A DNA stretch of 64,000 bases, taken from Salipaludibacillus agaradhaerens (GTDB lineage Bacteria > Bacillota > Bacilli > Bacillales > Salisediminibacteriaceae). The notes under the pieces are model-generated. The model had not been told where the DNA came from. It made no database searches and saw nothing but the letters and a program-made list of their open reading frames with translations. Position numbers and translations under genes: made by a program. Position 1 is the stretch's first letter; the number at the start of each line of letters is the position of its first letter. Below are positions 29,641-38,711 of this stretch, in pieces. The stretch lies in assembly GCF_002019735.1 (NCBI RefSeq), contig NZ_KV917378.1:987869-1051868 (forward strand). Reading direction: 5' to 3'.

Positions 29641-30828
29641 TCAGTCTCCTTGAATTATGGGCTGTTTCACTGCAATATTATCTTGAATCTTATAGTGCAG
29701 CGATACTTTTACTTTACCACCGTCTACTGTCTCGTGCAAAACTTTTTCTCCAGTGATTATGGCATCCTCTGATAACATTTGCATAAGTTTTTTCGTGGCT
29801 TCTTCTTTTGCAATAGCTACAGCTTTTTTTTGAGCTCGCTCCCTGTCAATTGATTGTAATTCATACTCATGTGTGACAACATGTGAAAATGGGGTTTTAT
29901 AACCAAATATTTCCCAATCTTTTGATATCTGCTCTTTATATTTTTCATCCGTGTTTAATCCTGAGAAGCCCCAGACCGGAACAGTCATATTCCCTATTTT
30001 AAGGCCATGTTTTTTTGCTGTTCGTCCCGTAACAGTTTCGATCGTCTGACTCAACGGCACCTTCACACGGACCTTGTACCAAAATTCGCCAATAACTTCT
30101 CCTTCTGCAGCTATAAAAGTCGTTTTACCTTCTTTACCTAATTCACCAGATACGAGAATGTCACCTTTTTTAACCACTTGGTTCGGTTTAATGAGTGGAT
30201 TTCCTTTTTCAACGAAAAGATCATGAATTACAGCTTTTCGCGATGCAACGAGATGCCCTGTACCAGTAGTTGGGCGTTCTTCAACTATTTCTTTCTCCAC
30301 TACTTGAAAATGATAAGAGGACCCGTGTTTCGTAACACCGATCCACGTGACTCCGTCTAACTCATTCATGATGTTATCCTGGATGATTTCTGGTGCAGGC
30401 AAAAAATATTGAAAGGCTCCCTTTTTTATTCCCATCTGCTCTAACACATGACGTACTTCGTGTTCCATTGCAGGGTCTGTTCCTTCAATTTCAATTGTCC
30501 AAACCATATTTGATAAAAGGATCAGAACCGCAATAAAACCTAAAATACCTGCTACTAACCCTTTTCTATTGCTTAATTTCTTTAATAAAAATGGTAACCC
30601 CTTTTTTTCTTCAAATTTTATTTTACAGGATAAAAGCTTGGCCATTTTTTTCAGTTTATAAAGATCGGTCAACAGTACATAAGCTGTAAACCTTTCTTCT
30701 TCTTGGAACGTCACTTCCCAAGTTAATACACCTTGCCTTTGACATTCTTTAATAAATGTCTCTGGAGACGCATGTGTCACCTGAATTTTCATGTACCCGG
30801 TTGATTTGTGCAACCAATCGTTTCTCAC
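29641..30828 (-). CDS. yqfD: Sporulation protein YqfD
   Basis: A 395-residue sporulation protein related to SpoIV-type assembly factors. The N-terminal cytoplasmic part (about 90 residues) is followed by one membrane helix (GLVAGILGFIAVLILLSNMVW) and a long extracytoplasmic domain with VKKGDILVSGELG and RTAKKHGLKIG stretches. The GTG at 30828 is seven bases after AAGGGGGAAG. It lies directly after yqfC, and both are mother-cell sporulation genes in B. subtilis. Confidence 0.95.
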   Translation of the reverse strand: MRNDWLHKSTGYMKIQVTHASPETFIKECQRQGVLTWEVTFQEEERFTAYVLLTDLYKLKKMAKLLSCKIKFEEKKGLPFLLKKLSNRKGLVAGILGFIAVLILLSNMVWTIEIEGTDPAMEHEVRHVLEQMGIKKGAFQYFLPAPEIIQDNIMNELDGVTWIGVTKHGSSYHFQVVEKEIVEERPTTGTGHLVASRKAVIHDLFVEKGNPLIKPNQVVKKGDILVSGELGKEGKTTFIAAEGEVIGEFWYKVRVKVPLSQTIETVTGRTAKKHGLKIGNMTVPVWGFSGLNTDEKYKEQISKDWEIFGYKTPFSHVVTHEYELQSIDRERAQKKAVAIAKEEATKKLMQMLSEDAIITGEKVLHETVDGGKVKVSLHYKIQDNIAVKQPIIQGD

Positions 30829-30869
30829 GTGGCTTCCCCCTTATTTTAAACATAACATAGCGAAAACAT

Positions 30870-31151
30870 TTATGGTTTTTCATAATAGACGTGCTCAATG
30901 ATGCCTTCAAGAAGTATTTCTTCAGGTAATATCGTTTTTATTATAAATTGATTGCCACTAATCACAAGCTCACCTTCTTTTAAAGCTAGTCTTAGCTCTG
31001 TATTAGTAAAACGTACAACCCCGCGATGGTTTTCTATATAAACATGAAGCTGACCGATCATTGTCAACCGCGGTAGATCCATAATCACATCTGCGGGTAG
31101 GTCCATATAGTTAACCATCCATTTTTTTAACCAATGCTGGAATCGTTTCAT
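30870..31151 (-). CDS. yqfC: Sporulation protein YqfC
   Basis: A 93-residue YabP/YqfC-family protein with DLPADVIMDLPRLTMIG and IENHRGVVRFTNTELRLALKEG as family signatures. The length equals B. subtilis YqfC. ATG 31151 follows GGGAGG; the frame's earlier ATG six codons upstream is discarded. Heads the yqfC-yqfD-phoH-pgpH-ybeY-dgkA-cdd-era cluster. Confidence 0.93.
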   Translation of the reverse strand: MKRFQHWLKKWMVNYMDLPADVIMDLPRLTMIGQLHVYIENHRGVVRFTNTELRLALKEGELVISGNQFIIKTILPEEILLEGIIEHVYYEKP

Positions 31152-31172
31152 GGCGAACCTCCCTTTCATTCA

Positions 31173-31200
31173 TATGTATGAAAGTTAGCTGAAGCCTATC
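31173..31200 (-). promoter_or_regulatory. Possible SigE-type promoter of yqfC
   Basis: CATACATA (31173-31180) resembles the mother-cell SigE -10 and lies 14 bases after a weak GATAGG -35 (31195-31200). Suggestive given that yqfCD are SigE-controlled in B. subtilis, but the -35 match is poor. Confidence 0.35.
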
Positions 31201-31251
31201 ACCTAAAATGGTACTTAAAAAGCTTATAAATAAAAAAACGTTAGCTCATGA

Positions 31252-31403
31252 ATAAAACGAACCTTCAATCAGAGGTTTTCGTTCTTCTCCCGCTATTTGA
31301 GAGTTGAGTTAATTAGGACTTTAGCGTCCATTATCTCCGTCCATATAGATTTAGCTCTACTTTATTTTGAGACGGGAGTTTATGGACGGCTGCCTGTGAT
31401 AAA
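31252..31403 (+). repeat. Dispersed two-hairpin repeat, copy C (full length)
   Basis: About 152 bp starting ATAAAACGAACCTTCAATCA and ending TATGGACGGCTGCCTGTGATAAA. Hairpin 2 is strongest here, CCGTCCATA/TATGGACGG. The centre (ATAGATTTAGCTCTACTTTA) aligns with copy B. It lies between the yqfC start and the terminator of the yqeZ operon. Confidence 0.8.
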
Positions 31404-31420
31404 CAAGTTTTTTACCCATA

Positions 31421-31466
31421 AGAAAAGCACGCCCAATTTAGCCTATGCTAAAATTGGGCGTGCTTT
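31421..31466 (-). terminator. Terminator of the yqeZ-floA operon
   Basis: AAAGCACGCCCAATTT-AGC pairs with GCTAAAATTGGGCGTGCTTT, a stem near 19 bp with one bulge and a CTAT loop; the minus strand continues TTTTC. It lies about 50 bases past the last gene of the operon. Confidence 0.9.
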
Positions 31467-31516
31467 AAATTAACACTACTTCATTCATTACTTCTAAATA
31501 ATGGTCCAATCATTTC

Positions 31517-32074
31517 TTACCTACGACGTGCTTTTGGTTTCCCAAGTATTTCAGACCAAACAATGCCTTTAATCGCTTCTTCACGCGAAATGTGACTAAA
31601 ATTAAGCTGAACTTTAGGTTTTGCTGCTGAGCGGGTTAAATCCCCCTGCATAATTGGCGAATCACCGATTTCTCCAACTTGCTTCGCAGCTTGCTCTTGT
31701 CGCTTTTTAATCCTTTCGTAACGTTCATGAAGCTCTCTATTCGTTTTACTCAGTTCATTCTCAGCCTCCTGAGGTAAAGAAGAAACTGTTGGTTCCGTAG
31801 ATCGTTTATTCTCACTGTTTGTCCTATTAGACCGGCTTTCTGTAGGCTGTGGTTCAGTCGGTCGTTCTTCTTGCCGGAAAATATCACGCCAGTCCACTTC
31901 CTGCTCTTCTTCTGACTGGGAAGGGGTCCTTCTTTGTTGTTGATGTCCCTGTGGTCTTTGCCGTTTCGTTTGTTTTTCTTCTTGTTTATTCCCACGCAGG
32001 AAACTCATTATTGCAGCAATAATGATGAAGGTAAGGATCGGTGTTTCAAGAAGGAGATTAAATAAGCCTTCCAT
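31517..32074 (-). CDS. Membrane-anchored hypothetical protein downstream of floA
   Basis: A 185-residue protein of unknown function. One N-terminal membrane helix (about 7-26, LLLETPILTFIIIAAIMSFL) is followed by a long, charged, Gln/Glu/Arg-rich disordered region. A conserved-looking C-terminal block ends SREEAIKGIVWSEILGKPKA. It occupies the place of B. subtilis yqfB, which is much smaller and looks unrelated. It lies 33 bases after floA and shares its operon and terminator, hinting at a role with the membrane-domain proteins. Confidence 0.8.
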   Translation of the reverse strand: MEGLFNLLLETPILTFIIIAAIMSFLRGNKQEEKQTKRQRPQGHQQQRRTPSQSEEEQEVDWRDIFRQEERPTEPQPTESRSNRTNSENKRSTEPTVSSLPQEAENELSKTNRELHERYERIKKRQEQAAKQVGEIGDSPIMQGDLTRSAAKPKVQLNFSHISREEAIKGIVWSEILGKPKARRR

Positions 32075-32107
32075 TTAAGCACACTCCTTTCTTAAAGAGG
32101 GTCACGC

Positions 32108-33121
32108 TTAGCGACGTGCTCCTGGTGGCGTTGTTCCCTCTTCATCTTCCCCATCACTCGTTGCTTTACCAATGGAGTCTCTCATATCTGTATCTGCTTT
32201 TACATTATTAAAGTTCATATAATCCATGACACCAAGATTCCCTGAACGCAGGGCTTCAGACATTGCCATTGGCACTTCAGCTTCAGCTTCTACAACTTTT
32301 GCACGCATTTCTTCAACACGAGCCTTCATCTCTTGTTCTTGTGCTACTGCCATTGCACGACGCTCTTCCGCTTTCGCTTGAGCAATTTTCTTATCTGCTT
32401 CAGCTTGGTCTGTTTGAAGGCCTGCCCCAATGTTTTTGCCGATGTCAATATCCGCAATATCGATGGACAAAATTTCAAATGCTGTTCCTGCATCTAATCC
32501 CTTTTTAAGTACCGTTTGGGAAATCATATCAGGGTTTTCTAAAACTTCTTTATGATTTTTAGCCGAACCGATTGTTGATACAATTCCTTCACCTACACGG
32601 GCGATAACTGTATCTTCTCCGGCCCCCCCTACAAGACGATCAATGTTTGCACGTACTGTAATTCTAGCTTTAGCCTTAACTTCAATACCATCCATTGCCA
32701 CACCAGCAATGAAAGGTGTTTCAATCACTTTTGGATTAACGCTCATCTGTACAGCTTCAAGAACGTCACGCCCAGCTAAATCGATAGCGGCACATCTTTC
32801 AAAGCTTAAATCAATATTGGCTCGTTGTGCGGCAATCAATGCATTAACAACACGGTCAACGTTTCCTCCTGCAAGGTAATGACCTTCAAGTTTATTTGTG
32901 CTAATATCAAGACCTGCTTTTACCGCTTTAATAAGTGGATTTACAACTCTGTGTGGAATAACTCGACGAAGTCTCATCCCTACGAGTTGGAAAATACCAA
33001 CTTTTACTCCTGCGGCCCACGCTGATATCCAGAGGGCTACTGGTACAAATGTAAATAAAACTGCAAATACTACGACGATAAGGGCTAGCCCTATCCAAAT
33101 TCCAATTTCTTGTGTAATCAT
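32108..33121 (-). CDS. floA: Flotillin-like protein FloA
   Basis: A 337-residue SPFH-domain membrane scaffold (YqfA) found in functional membrane microdomains. An N-terminal hairpin-type hydrophobic segment (about 8-36, [18 protein letters not shown]) is followed by the SPFH core and an Ala/Glu-rich coiled coil with repeated EA pairs (about 235-285). The ATG overlaps the yqeZ stop (ATGA), the standard nfeD-floA coupling. A sigma-W-type promoter lies ahead of yqeZ. Confidence 0.97.
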   Translation of the reverse strand: MITQEIGIWIGLALIVVVFAVLFTFVPVALWISAWAAGVKVGIFQLVGMRLRRVIPHRVVNPLIKAVKAGLDISTNKLEGHYLAGGNVDRVVNALIAAQRANIDLSFERCAAIDLAGRDVLEAVQMSVNPKVIETPFIAGVAMDGIEVKAKARITVRANIDRLVGGAGEDTVIARVGEGIVSTIGSAKNHKEVLENPDMISQTVLKKGLDAGTAFEILSIDIADIDIGKNIGAGLQTDQAEADKKIAQAKAEERRAMAVAQEQEMKARVEEMRAKVVEAEAEVPMAMSEALRSGNLGVMDYMNFNNVKADTDMRDSIGKATSDGEDEEGTTPPGARR

Positions 33122-34482
33122 TTGTCTTCCTCCTCAGTCTTTGTTCTCTTTAGATCCTCACCAGCTACTTCCCGTACGACGATTCGGGAGCCAGTTGCAG
33201 ATATCACCTTAACTTTTCTTCCTTGTTCAATATATCCTCCCTCAGAGACAACGTCAAGTCGTTCGTCATTTAATAACGCAGTTCCTGACGGGCGTAGGAT
33301 CGTTAATGCCTCTCCAATTTCACCAATAATGTCATGACGATTTTTATTTGACACGTATCCTTGCTCCGTATTTGTCTGGTCAGTTAAAATCACCCGTCTA
33401 AACGGCCCCTTGTAGCTCGCATATTTAAAGAAAATAATCGAAGCAATTATTGTCACGATAACGGCAATTACGACAGATAAAAGGATATTCATTAGTGAAA
33501 AAGAACTAATGACAAGGCTTGCCAAAATAGCGCCAATCCCCAGCACTCCTAAAATACCAAAGCTTGGCGAGAAAACTTCTAGAACAATTAAAACAACTCC
33601 GATACCAAATAGAATGATCGCTTCCCACCCTGCAAAGCCTGCCACTAGATGCCCGAAAAAGTAGAGAAATAGCGCTGAAGCTCCCATAATTCCAGGTACG
33701 CCAAAACCAGGTGAATACAGCTCCAAGACAAGCCCAAGGCTACCAATAGATAACAGAATTGGGATAATAATCGGATTAGTAACAAAACGGGCAATTTGCT
33801 CAGCAAATGTTATTTCTGTCTCCCTCACTTCAGCTTGTTCCATGTTCAGGTAGTCCAAAAGTTCCTCCCGATTTTCAACAGTCGCTTCTGCATAGCCTAC
33901 TTCCATAGCCTGACTAGGTGTTAACGTAAGTAAATTACCTTCTCCAGCTCCGTATTCACTTATATCGATTGTTTCATCTGCCATTGCCAAGGCATAGACA
34001 GGGTCACGGTCGTTCAACTCTGCCGCTTCACGCATACTCGCAAGCCATGCTGACTGGGCTTTATCTTCAGCCGCATTACCAGAGCCGTCAATAACCGCTG
34101 CAGATCCCATTCGTGTACCAGGTGCCATCACAATTTCATTGGCGTTTAAAGAAATATAAGCACCTGCTGATAGAGCATCACCAACAATAAAAGCAGTTGT
34201 TGGTACTTCGGTGTTTCTAACTAAAGACGCAATATTACCAGCTGCATCAACGAACCCCCCTGGTGTGTGGACCTCAAATACGATGTGGTCGGCACCTGCT
34301 TCTTCAGCTGTTTGAATAGAACGATTTAAAAAAGCTTCTAATCCCCGTTCAACTTCTTTTTCAACTGGAATAACATATACTAAATCGCCCTGTCCTCCAC
34401 TCTCAGCTTTCGGTGGGGCAACCATTAATACAATAGCTAATAAAAATAACGACGAATAAAATAATAGCTTAAACACTTTCAT
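33118..34482 (-). CDS. yqeZ: Long NfeD protein YqeZ (membrane-bound ClpP-class serine protease)
   Basis: A 454-residue NfeD1b-type protein. A signal peptide (about 1-26, [21 protein letters not shown]) precedes an extracytoplasmic ClpP-class domain with [13 protein letters not shown], and [21 protein letters not shown] carrying the probable catalytic Ser. A Lys follows in [10 protein letters not shown], which may be the dyad partner. Several membrane helices (about 230-350) and a C-terminal cytoplasmic OB-fold NfeD domain complete it. It is the first gene of the yqeZ-floA operon. The 34483-34836 spacer upstream holds only the promoter below. Confidence 0.95.
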   Translation of the reverse strand: MKVFKLLFYSSLFLLAIVLMVAPPKAESGGQGDLVYVIPVEKEVERGLEAFLNRSIQTAEEAGADHIVFEVHTPGGFVDAAGNIASLVRNTEVPTTAFIVGDALSAGAYISLNANEIVMAPGTRMGSAAVIDGSGNAAEDKAQSAWLASMREAAELNDRDPVYALAMADETIDISEYGAGEGNLLTLTPSQAMEVGYAEATVENREELLDYLNMEQAEVRETEITFAEQIARFVTNPIIIPILLSIGSLGLVLELYSPGFGVPGIMGASALFLYFFGHLVAGFAGWEAIILFGIGVVLIVLEVFSPSFGILGVLGIGAILASLVISSFSLMNILLSVVIAVIVTIIASIIFFKYASYKGPFRRVILTDQTNTEQGYVSNKNRHDIIGEIGEALTILRPSGTALLNDERLDVVSEGGYIEQGRKVKVISATGSRIVVREVAGEDLKRTKTEEEDK

Positions 34483-34529
34483 AATTATTTAAATCCCCCC
34501 TTCCTTCCATAACAGTCAATTCTTATAGT

Positions 34530-34556
34530 TACGAATCATACGTTATAAAAGTTTCA
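34530..34556 (-). promoter_or_regulatory. SigW-type promoter of the yqeZ-floA operon
   Basis: On the minus strand TGAAAC (34551-34556) is followed after 17 bases by CGTA (34530-34533), matching the ECF sigma-W pattern TGAAAC-N16/17-CGTA. The orthologous operon is SigW-dependent in B. subtilis. No SigA promoter was clear here, and 34557-34800 shows nothing else. Confidence 0.75.
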
Positions 34557-34800
34557 TACTTCAACTTCTTATGTAAATTATTTTACCTATTTTAGCGGAA
34601 AAATAAAAATAATATGAGTGGTCAATTTTTGAATCCTTTTATTTATATATTTTTATGGTACAATACTCCCTTATCTAACTTAATAAACTATTACTGAAAA
34701 CTTGTTGTCATACTTGGGCAGAAGTTGTTTCCCTCATTGTATTTTATGTTTTTAATCACATTTTGAAACCTAACAGCATCCCAGTCAAAAATTCCTTAGT

Positions 34801-34833
34801 AAAAACAGACTACCTCATGAGCAGCCTGTTTTT
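34801..34833 (-). terminator. Terminator of the 102-residue hypothetical gene
   Basis: AAAAACAG (34801-34808) pairs with CTGTTTTT, with partial inner pairing through the CTCATGAG loop. It lies directly after the stop of the gene at 34837; the T-run comes from the stem base. Confidence 0.65.
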
Positions 34834-34836
34834 AAA

Positions 34837-35145
34837 TCATAACTCATCTAAATATCTTTTTGTTTTTTCAGTACCTAGTTTATAAATAACTTGGAAAAGG
34901 TCTTTCACGTCTTTTTTTAAAGCTAATTTATCCTTCTCATCTTCATCTTCATCAAAAGGCCTAACAAAGATATGCTCTTCCATCACATCTTTATTATTAA
35001 TGGTCGTTATTAGCTTCTCCAAATGCTTTAATTCTTCGTCATCAGCTTCTACTTCGTATTGGACGGTTCTCTGGTCAACCTTAACTGGAAGGAGTTCAAC
35101 ATAGCTTCCCGTATGCCATGTAACATAGTATAAGTGCTTAGACAT
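34837..35145 (-). CDS. Hypothetical 102-residue protein
   Basis: A small cytoplasmic acidic protein with no signal peptide or membrane helix. The N-terminal half (SKHLYYVTWHTGSYVELLPV) looks like beta strands. A DEDEDEKDKLALKKD linker and a C-terminal helix (VKDLFQVIYKLGTEKTKRYL) follow. The family was not recognised. AAGGAGG is six bases before the ATG and a hairpin terminator follows the stop, so it is very likely a real, single-gene transcript. Confidence 0.75.
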   Translation of the reverse strand: MSKHLYYVTWHTGSYVELLPVKVDQRTVQYEVEADDEELKHLEKLITTINNKDVMEEHIFVRPFDEDEDEKDKLALKKDVKDLFQVIYKLGTEKTKRYLDEL

Positions 35146-35361
35146 GGTAGCCTCCTTAAAAAACTGTAGTTATCGTTTCCTTACCCGTCTCATGAAGAAA
35201 TTATGCATAGGATTTTTCGCGTCTCTTCCGCAGCCCATTCTAAAAATTTAGCAATAGACCCCAAGATTTCAGCAATAACTCTTTAAAATTTTTTGCAACG
35301 TGGTTAAAAAGAAGATAACTTTATAACCAATCACACTATACTTTTTAAGAAAAAAAACATA

Positions 35362-35395
35362 CCTTAAAAACGTCCTGTCAAGCGACAGGACGTTT
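35362..35395 (-). terminator. Terminator of rpsU-yqeY
   Basis: A perfect 12-bp stem AAACGTCCTGTC/GACAGGACGTTT with a four-base loop and five T residues on the minus strand, ten bases past the yqeY stop. Confidence 0.93.
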
Positions 35396-35404
35396 AGTAT
35401 CATT

Positions 35405-35848
35405 TTATGTGAGTGATTGTTCCACATACTCTTTCACTTTAGAGCCGTCTGCTCGACCTTTAACTTTCGGCATGATAGCTCCCATCACTTTCCCCATGTC
35501 AGCCTTAGAAGAAGCACTTGTTTCAGAAACTGTGTCTTCTACAATTTGACGGAGTTCACTGTCAGACAGTTGTGATGGCATATATTCCGTTAATATTTGA
35601 ATTTCAGCGTTAGTCTTATCAACTAAATCAGTGCGCGCTGCTTGTTCAAATTCGTGGAGGGATTCCTTACGTTGTTTCATTTCTCGAGTCAAAACAGTTA
35701 AAACTTCGTCTTCTGACAAGTTTTCGCCTTTGTTAATTACCTCATTTTGAATGGCGGATTTAACAGAGCGAATAACCATCAAACGTTGCTTTTCTTTGTT
35801 CCTCATCGCGTCTTTCATATCTTGATTCAACTTATCAAGAATATTCAA
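35405..35848 (-). CDS. yqeY: GatB/YqeY domain protein
   Basis: A 147-residue YqeY-family protein related to the C-terminal tRNA-binding region of GatB. Key motifs: MRNKEKQRLMVIRSVKSAIQN, then LTEYMPSQLSD and the C-terminal GKVMGAIMPKVKGRADG. The precise role is unknown. TTG start at 35848 with GAGGGTG eight bases upstream. It follows rpsU by 19 bases, as in most Firmicutes. Confidence 0.96.
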   Translation of the reverse strand: MNILDKLNQDMKDAMRNKEKQRLMVIRSVKSAIQNEVINKGENLSEDEVLTVLTREMKQRKESLHEFEQAARTDLVDKTNAEIQILTEYMPSQLSDSELRQIVEDTVSETSASSKADMGKVMGAIMPKVKGRADGSKVKEYVEQSLT

Positions 35849-35867
35849 AGAACTAACACCCTCTCAC

Positions 35868-36041
35868 TTAAAACTTACGCTTACGAGCTGCTTCAGACTT
35901 TTTCTTACGCTTAATGCTCGGTTTTTCATAATGCTTCCGCTTACGAACTTCTGCCATTGTACCTTCTTTAGACATCGTTTTTTTAAAGCGGCGAAGAGCA
36001 GCGTCGATAGATTCATTCTTACGTACACGAGTTTCTGCCAT
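35868..36041 (-). CDS. rpsU: 30S ribosomal protein S21
   Basis: A 57-residue, highly basic small-subunit protein. It begins [20 protein letters not shown] and ends EAARKRKF, as in other Bacillus S21 proteins. The open frame extends 45 codons upstream, but the standard ATG at 36041 has GGAGGGATACAGA before it. First gene of rpsU-yqeY, driven by a strong promoter about 150 bases upstream. Confidence 0.97.
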   Translation of the reverse strand: MAETRVRKNESIDAALRRFKKTMSKEGTMAEVRKRKHYEKPSIKRKKKSEAARKRKF

Positions 36042-36186
36042 TCTGTATCCCTCCCTCCGAACAACCAATCGAACATGCGCTGAAAAAATAGGCTTACTAG
36101 GATATCTAATAAAGATAGCCTTTTTCCATACTTTAAGCTTAACATAAAAATAATAACTTAAAATATAAAAAAGCATGTCTTAGTTG

Positions 36187-36215
36187 ATTATATACGAATG
36201 GGAAGTTATGGTCAA
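36187..36215 (-). promoter_or_regulatory. SigA-type promoter of rpsU-yqeY
   Basis: TTGACC (36210-36215), 17 bases, then TATAAT (36187-36192): near consensus. The leader before rpsU is about 140 nt. Confidence 0.85.
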
Positions 36216-36333
36216 CTTTTGATTTAATAAAATACCTATAAAAAATCCTAGTTACGTAAATGACACTTTAAAATGTTTTTTGTCATCCTTATCTTGCCTT
36301 GTCCATATAGTGTTGATGAGGGGGAAGGTAGTG

Positions 36334-37254
36334 ATGAATGAATCAGTCACATTTTTTACAATTTATCTTGCACTCTTTTTATTTGGTATGATCGTTATGA
36401 GGCACGGTTTAATGTTAGGTTTTCAAAAAAAATTACCTGCTATTTTACACCGTTTTGCTGATAAGCCTTGGAAAGGTCTTTTGACAGGGGTACTAGCTGC
36501 AACAATCACACAAAGTAGCTCCGCTGTCATGGTTATAACAGTGGGATTAGTAGCAGTTAGAGCTATTCCGTTCCATTATTCTATCGGGATTATGCTTGGT
36601 GCAAATATCGGAACTGTCGCCACGTTAGAAATTCTTGCCTATGATTTGTCTTCTATTTCAGTACCTCTGTTACTAACCGGTAGTCTATTTTTATTTTCGA
36701 AACGTGAGAAGTTTTTTTCGATTGGGTGCGTCTTATTCGGCATAGCCATGATGTTTATTTCCATGCATGGCTTTGAAACACTAGCCTATCCTCTTACATC
36801 CATTCCGGCTATACATTATTGGTTTTTGGAGACAAGCCAACGTGTTCAGCTAGGTGTAGTTACAGGGTTACTAATGAGTAGCATCGTCCAATCAAGTTCA
36901 GCTGTCACTGCTATAGCCATGAGCTTTATGAATGAGCAGCTGTTAGAATTACCGTCTGCTGTTGCTATTATGCTTGGTGCAAACATTGGAACATGTATTA
37001 CAGCATGGTTTGCCAGTTTAGGGGCGTCAAAAGAAGCGAAACTGACTGCTTATGCTCATATTTGGGTAAACATAATTGGGGTTATTCTGTGCCTACCGTT
37101 TTTAGAAAGTTTTTCTACTTTTATTTCTTTGTTAAGCTTGTCACCAGAACGTCAGTTGGCTCATGCGGCTTTTCTTTTCAATGTCGTGAGTTCACTTCTA
37201 TTTTTACCTTTCTCTGAACAAATCGCTCGACTTCTCAAATGGGTGCACAAGTAA
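36334..37254 (+). CDS. yqeW: Na/Pi-cotransporter family protein YqeW
   Basis: A 306-residue membrane protein of the Na-dependent phosphate cotransporter II family. Two inverted repeats each carry the substrate-site motif: TQSSSAVMVITVG (near 67) and VQSSSAVTAIAMSF (near 205), each followed by IMLGANIGT. About eight to nine membrane segments. ATG 36334 follows GGGGGAAGG; the frame's 18-codon upstream extension is discarded. The length equals B. subtilis YqeW. Transcribed opposite to its neighbours. Confidence 0.94.
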   Translation: MNESVTFFTIYLALFLFGMIVMRHGLMLGFQKKLPAILHRFADKPWKGLLTGVLAATITQSSSAVMVITVGLVAVRAIPFHYSIGIMLGANIGTVATLEILAYDLSSISVPLLLTGSLFLFSKREKFFSIGCVLFGIAMMFISMHGFETLAYPLTSIPAIHYWFLETSQRVQLGVVTGLLMSSIVQSSSAVTAIAMSFMNEQLLELPSAVAIMLGANIGTCITAWFASLGASKEAKLTAYAHIWVNIIGVILCLPFLESFSTFISLLSLSPERQLAHAAFLFNVVSSLLFLPFSEQIARLLKWVHK

Positions 37255-37318
37255 GCATTAACATTAACTTCGATTTGTCATAAGACATTATTTACAAAGG
37301 GAAAATCTCTGTTTTTAT

Positions 37319-37356
37319 AAAAAAAGCTGAACCTTCTGTATAATCTAAGGTTCAGC
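37319..37356 (-). terminator. Terminator of the heat-shock/mtaB transcript
   Basis: GCTGAACCTT (37326-37335) pairs perfectly with AAGGTTCAGC (37347-37356); the minus strand then runs into seven T residues. It may also stop yqeW transcripts from the other side. Confidence 0.88.
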
Positions 37357-37362
37357 CTAAAA

Positions 37363-38706
37363 CTATTTTTCCATGACAACTTCTCGTTCCTCTTCTTTTA
37401 CAACTTCGACAAAGGAACCTATATTGTATGGATAACCAGCCTGTTCAATTTTAACTTTCACAATCTCTCCTATTAGACGCTGATCAAGCGGGACTTTTAC
37501 TTTCATATAATTATCAGTATACCCAATAAGTAAATCTGACTTATCTTTATCAGGTTCCTCTGGGATCATTTCTAGTATGTCTCCTTCATACATAGACGCA
37601 TACTCTTTAGCCTGTTGATTAGATAATTCAATCAACTGGTGAACTCGTTTGTTTTTAATTTCATCATCAACTTGATTGTCCATACGTGCTGCTGGTGTCC
37701 CTGTTCGTTTTGAATATGGGAAAACGTGAAGTTCAGAAAAGCCAATTTCCCTTATAAAATCATAAGTTTCCTTAAATTCCTCTTCCGTTTCACCAGGGAA
37801 GCCCACGATGACATCGGATGTCACAGCCAAGCCGGGTAAAGCTTTTTTAAGACGATTAACCCTCTCTTTATAGAAGCCAGTTGAGTACTTTCTTCGCATC
37901 CGTTTTAGAACAGAATCAGCACCAGCCTGAAGAGGGACATGTAAATGACGGACGATTTTCTCAGATTGATCAATGACAGCTATCACTTCATCAGTTATTT
38001 GGCTTGCCTCAATCGATGAAATTCTAATCCTTTTAAGCCCAGGAACTTTTTCAAGCTCCGTTAATAAGTCTGCGAGACTGCAATCCTTCATATCTTCTCC
38101 GTAACCACCTGTATGGATACCAGTAAGCACAATTTCTTTATAGCCAGCTTCCACGAGCTGCTTAGCTTGTTGTAAAACATCCTCTGGTTTCCGTGAGCGT
38201 AATAGGCCTCTTGCCCACGGAATAATACAGAACGTACAGAAGTTATTGCACCCTTCCTGTATTTTTAGTGATGCCCTTGTCCGGTCGGTAAATGAAGGCA
38301 CATCAAGTTCTTCATACTCACGGGCTTTCATAATATTCCCTACACCATTAATAGGTTCACGGCTCTCCCTGAATTCTTCAATATAACTGATAAGCTTATG
38401 ACGATCTTGTGTCCCTACGACAATATCCACTCCTGGAATGGCCATGACCTCAGCTGGAGATGTTTGAGCATAACAACCTGTAACACATACAACCGCATCG
38501 GGATTCTTTCTGATCGCACGTCGAATAACTTGGCGACTTTTTTTATCACCTGTATTTGTGACTGTACACGTATTGATCACATAAACGTCCGACTTATTTT
38601 CGTAATCTGTTTTATTATAGCCTGCACTTTGAAACAGTTGCCAAATAGCTTCTGTTTCGTAATGATTCACTTTACAGCCCAACGTATGAAAAGCGACAGT
38701 TGGCAT
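37363..38706 (-). CDS. mtaB: tRNA (t6A37) methylthiotransferase MtaB
   Basis: A 447-residue radical-SAM enzyme (YqeV) converting t6A37 to ms2t6A37 in tRNA. The N-terminal MTTase domain has FHTLGCKVNHYETE plus further cluster cysteines (NTCTVTN, CVTGCYAQ). The radical SAM motif is GCNNFCTFCIIPWARG, and a C-terminal TRAM domain follows (about 380-440). ATG 38706, five bases after GGGGTGA, is chosen over the GTG three codons upstream. It follows rsmE closely. Confidence 0.97.
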   Translation of the reverse strand: MPTVAFHTLGCKVNHYETEAIWQLFQSAGYNKTDYENKSDVYVINTCTVTNTGDKKSRQVIRRAIRKNPDAVVCVTGCYAQTSPAEVMAIPGVDIVVGTQDRHKLISYIEEFRESREPINGVGNIMKAREYEELDVPSFTDRTRASLKIQEGCNNFCTFCIIPWARGLLRSRKPEDVLQQAKQLVEAGYKEIVLTGIHTGGYGEDMKDCSLADLLTELEKVPGLKRIRISSIEASQITDEVIAVIDQSEKIVRHLHVPLQAGADSVLKRMRRKYSTGFYKERVNRLKKALPGLAVTSDVIVGFPGETEEEFKETYDFIREIGFSELHVFPYSKRTGTPAARMDNQVDDEIKNKRVHQLIELSNQQAKEYASMYEGDILEMIPEEPDKDKSDLLIGYTDNYMKVKVPLDQRLIGEIVKVKIEQAGYPYNIGSFVEVVKEEEREVVMEK

Positions 38707-38711
38707 TGTAT

